Source of the DNA: JAICXG01 sp036494545
GTDB lineage: Bacteria; Verrucomicrobiota; Verrucomicrobiia; Chthoniobacterales; UBA10450
Assembly: GCA_036494545.1 (NCBI GenBank)
Contig: DASXOB010000022.1
Span: 310,001 to 374,000, forward strand
Direction: 5' to 3'
Length of the DNA: 64,000 bases
Shown: positions 63,720-64,000 of the stretch, in pieces
Layout of the letters: each line of letters begins with the position of its first letter
Numbering within the stretch: the first letter of the stretch is position 1
Made by a program: the position numbers and the translations under genes
Notes under the pieces: model-generated
Told to the model about the DNA's origin: nothing
Seen by the model: only the letters and a program-made list of their open reading frames with translations
Databases searched by the model: none

Positions 63720-64000
63720 GGAAAGTGGTGAGGAAAATTTCTACCAATTATCGGCGGAGCAGCCTACGAAGCGCCTAACGAAAAACAACCGCTCGACTGC
63801 AAAAGTGGGTGAATATGCCTGGTAATGTTGCGTGGAATTCTACCTATCGCTGCGCATGCCTTTCATAGTCAGATTTTGAGGGTCTCCACTCGAGGTCCAT
63901 GAGATTCATCTCCTCCATTTGCCGCGGAAGGTCGACAATTCTCAAAAGGATTGAGAAAGAACGTTACACAGCGGAAGAGCGGCTGGCGACGATCGGCAAA
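63720..64000. other. Intergenic tail with possible start of a further gene
   Basis: 281 bases. A CCTAACGA copy lies at 63774-63781. An ATG at 63899 opens a frame to the window end (MRFISSICRGRSTILKRI, then EKERYTAEERLA), which could be the N-terminus of a gene beyond the edge, but the ribosome-binding site is weak and the evidence thin. Confidence 0.3.

Larger units (their letters stand above)
432..63781. repeat. Dispersed CCTAACGA motif family (58 copies)
   Basis: Exact CCTAACGA on the + strand starts at 432, 3956, 6638, 11213, 11458, 12099, 15583, 16704, 21062, 24838, 25379, 25589, 26235, 27412, 28450, 29549, 30745, 35227, 35480, 37581, 41817, 42437, 42986, 49487, 51451, 51709, 54310, 55010, 58238, 62738, 63774. 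Its reverse complement TCGTTAGG starts at 4668, 4761, 5392, 7355, 10847, 12589, 13896, 16258, 20460, 21875, 25166, 27271, 30176, 31577, 38052, 39062, 39201, 39456, 45340, 47694, 48455, 49859, 55634, 56442, 59086, 60111, 62188. About 40 extend to GCCTAACGA. One-base variants (CCTAACGG, CCTAACAA, ACTAACGA) add about 20 more. Counts were made by eye. Confidence 0.9.

Noticed and set aside
432..63781. CCTAACGA as a polar segregation (KOPS-like) or Chi-like strand-biased signal
   Set aside because: Copies are split 31 to 27 between strands with no switch along the window, whereas KOPS and Chi are strongly oriented. A replichore-wide map would be needed to exclude it fully.

Overview
This 64 kb window is a housekeeping-rich stretch of chromosome at roughly 57% GC, estimated by eye. 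It most resembles a member of the Verrucomicrobiota, probably a soil Chthoniobacterales/Spartobacteria-like lineage. The evidence is: Gram-negative envelope genes (MlaEFD, LptF/G, secretin, ExbBD); an mcsA-mcsB-clpC cluster; a sequence matching the TGTTC-N4-GAACA LexA box described for Verrucomicrobia; an Agl23-type membrane glycosyltransferase; and secreted proteins with TPTP linkers plus paired 'LLNLSTRG...GPSL...PGAYT...ALVEIYDL' modules. No rRNA, phage, transposase or CRISPR array was seen. One tRNA, tRNA-Leu(GAG), is present.

Layout. 0-8 kb: surface-polysaccharide and lipid genes (partial rfbB, two large membrane proteins, a GT2 glycosyltransferase, a ChaN-like lipoprotein, a FabZ-like dehydratase), then a small lipoprotein and a PHP phosphoesterase. 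8-17 kb: tRNA-Leu, LOG-family protein, tilS, radical SAM protein, secreted S46 peptidase, TPTP/GPSL protein, an orphan encapsulin-type ferritin, thiS-thiH and an IYD-like nitroreductase. 17-25 kb: outer-membrane barrel, then the cell-shape operon mreB-mreC-mreD-mrdA-rng, and rpe. 25-30 kb: cupin, small membrane protein, a decayed copy of an esterase next to its intact TPTP/GPSL paralogue, and mpl. 30-36.5 kb: gspD, a peptidoglycan-binding protein, gspE, trpS. 36.5-42.5 kb: PIN/TRAM-type protein, mlaD-mlaF-mlaE, tandem lipoproteins, xerC. 42.5-50.5 kb: clpC-mcsB-mcsA, ilvE, a LolD-like ATPase, an ECF sigma factor with a tiny partner, and clpS-DUF2017. 50.5-64 kb: exbB-exbD-TPR operon, SOS-type imuA with truncated imuB, a repeat protein, dinG-like helicase, lptF/G, a conserved hypothetical, dus and a lipoprotein.

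The most unusual signal is not a gene. The non-palindromic octamer CCTAACGA (reverse complement TCGTTAGG), usually extended to GCCTAACGA, occurs 58 times by manual count: 31 on the + strand and 27 on the - strand. About two are expected by chance. The spacing of about one per 1.1 kb is close to that of Neisseria DUS and Haemophilus USS DNA-uptake sequences. Copies lie in coding DNA in several reading frames, recruit the uncommon codons TTA and AGG, supply the stop codon of at least five genes, and also sit in intergenic DNA. I propose a chromosome-wide recognition motif, with DNA uptake the leading hypothesis. The window also carries a secretin and a GspE/PilB-type ATPase, which are the kinds of part such a machine would use, but nothing here proves the link.
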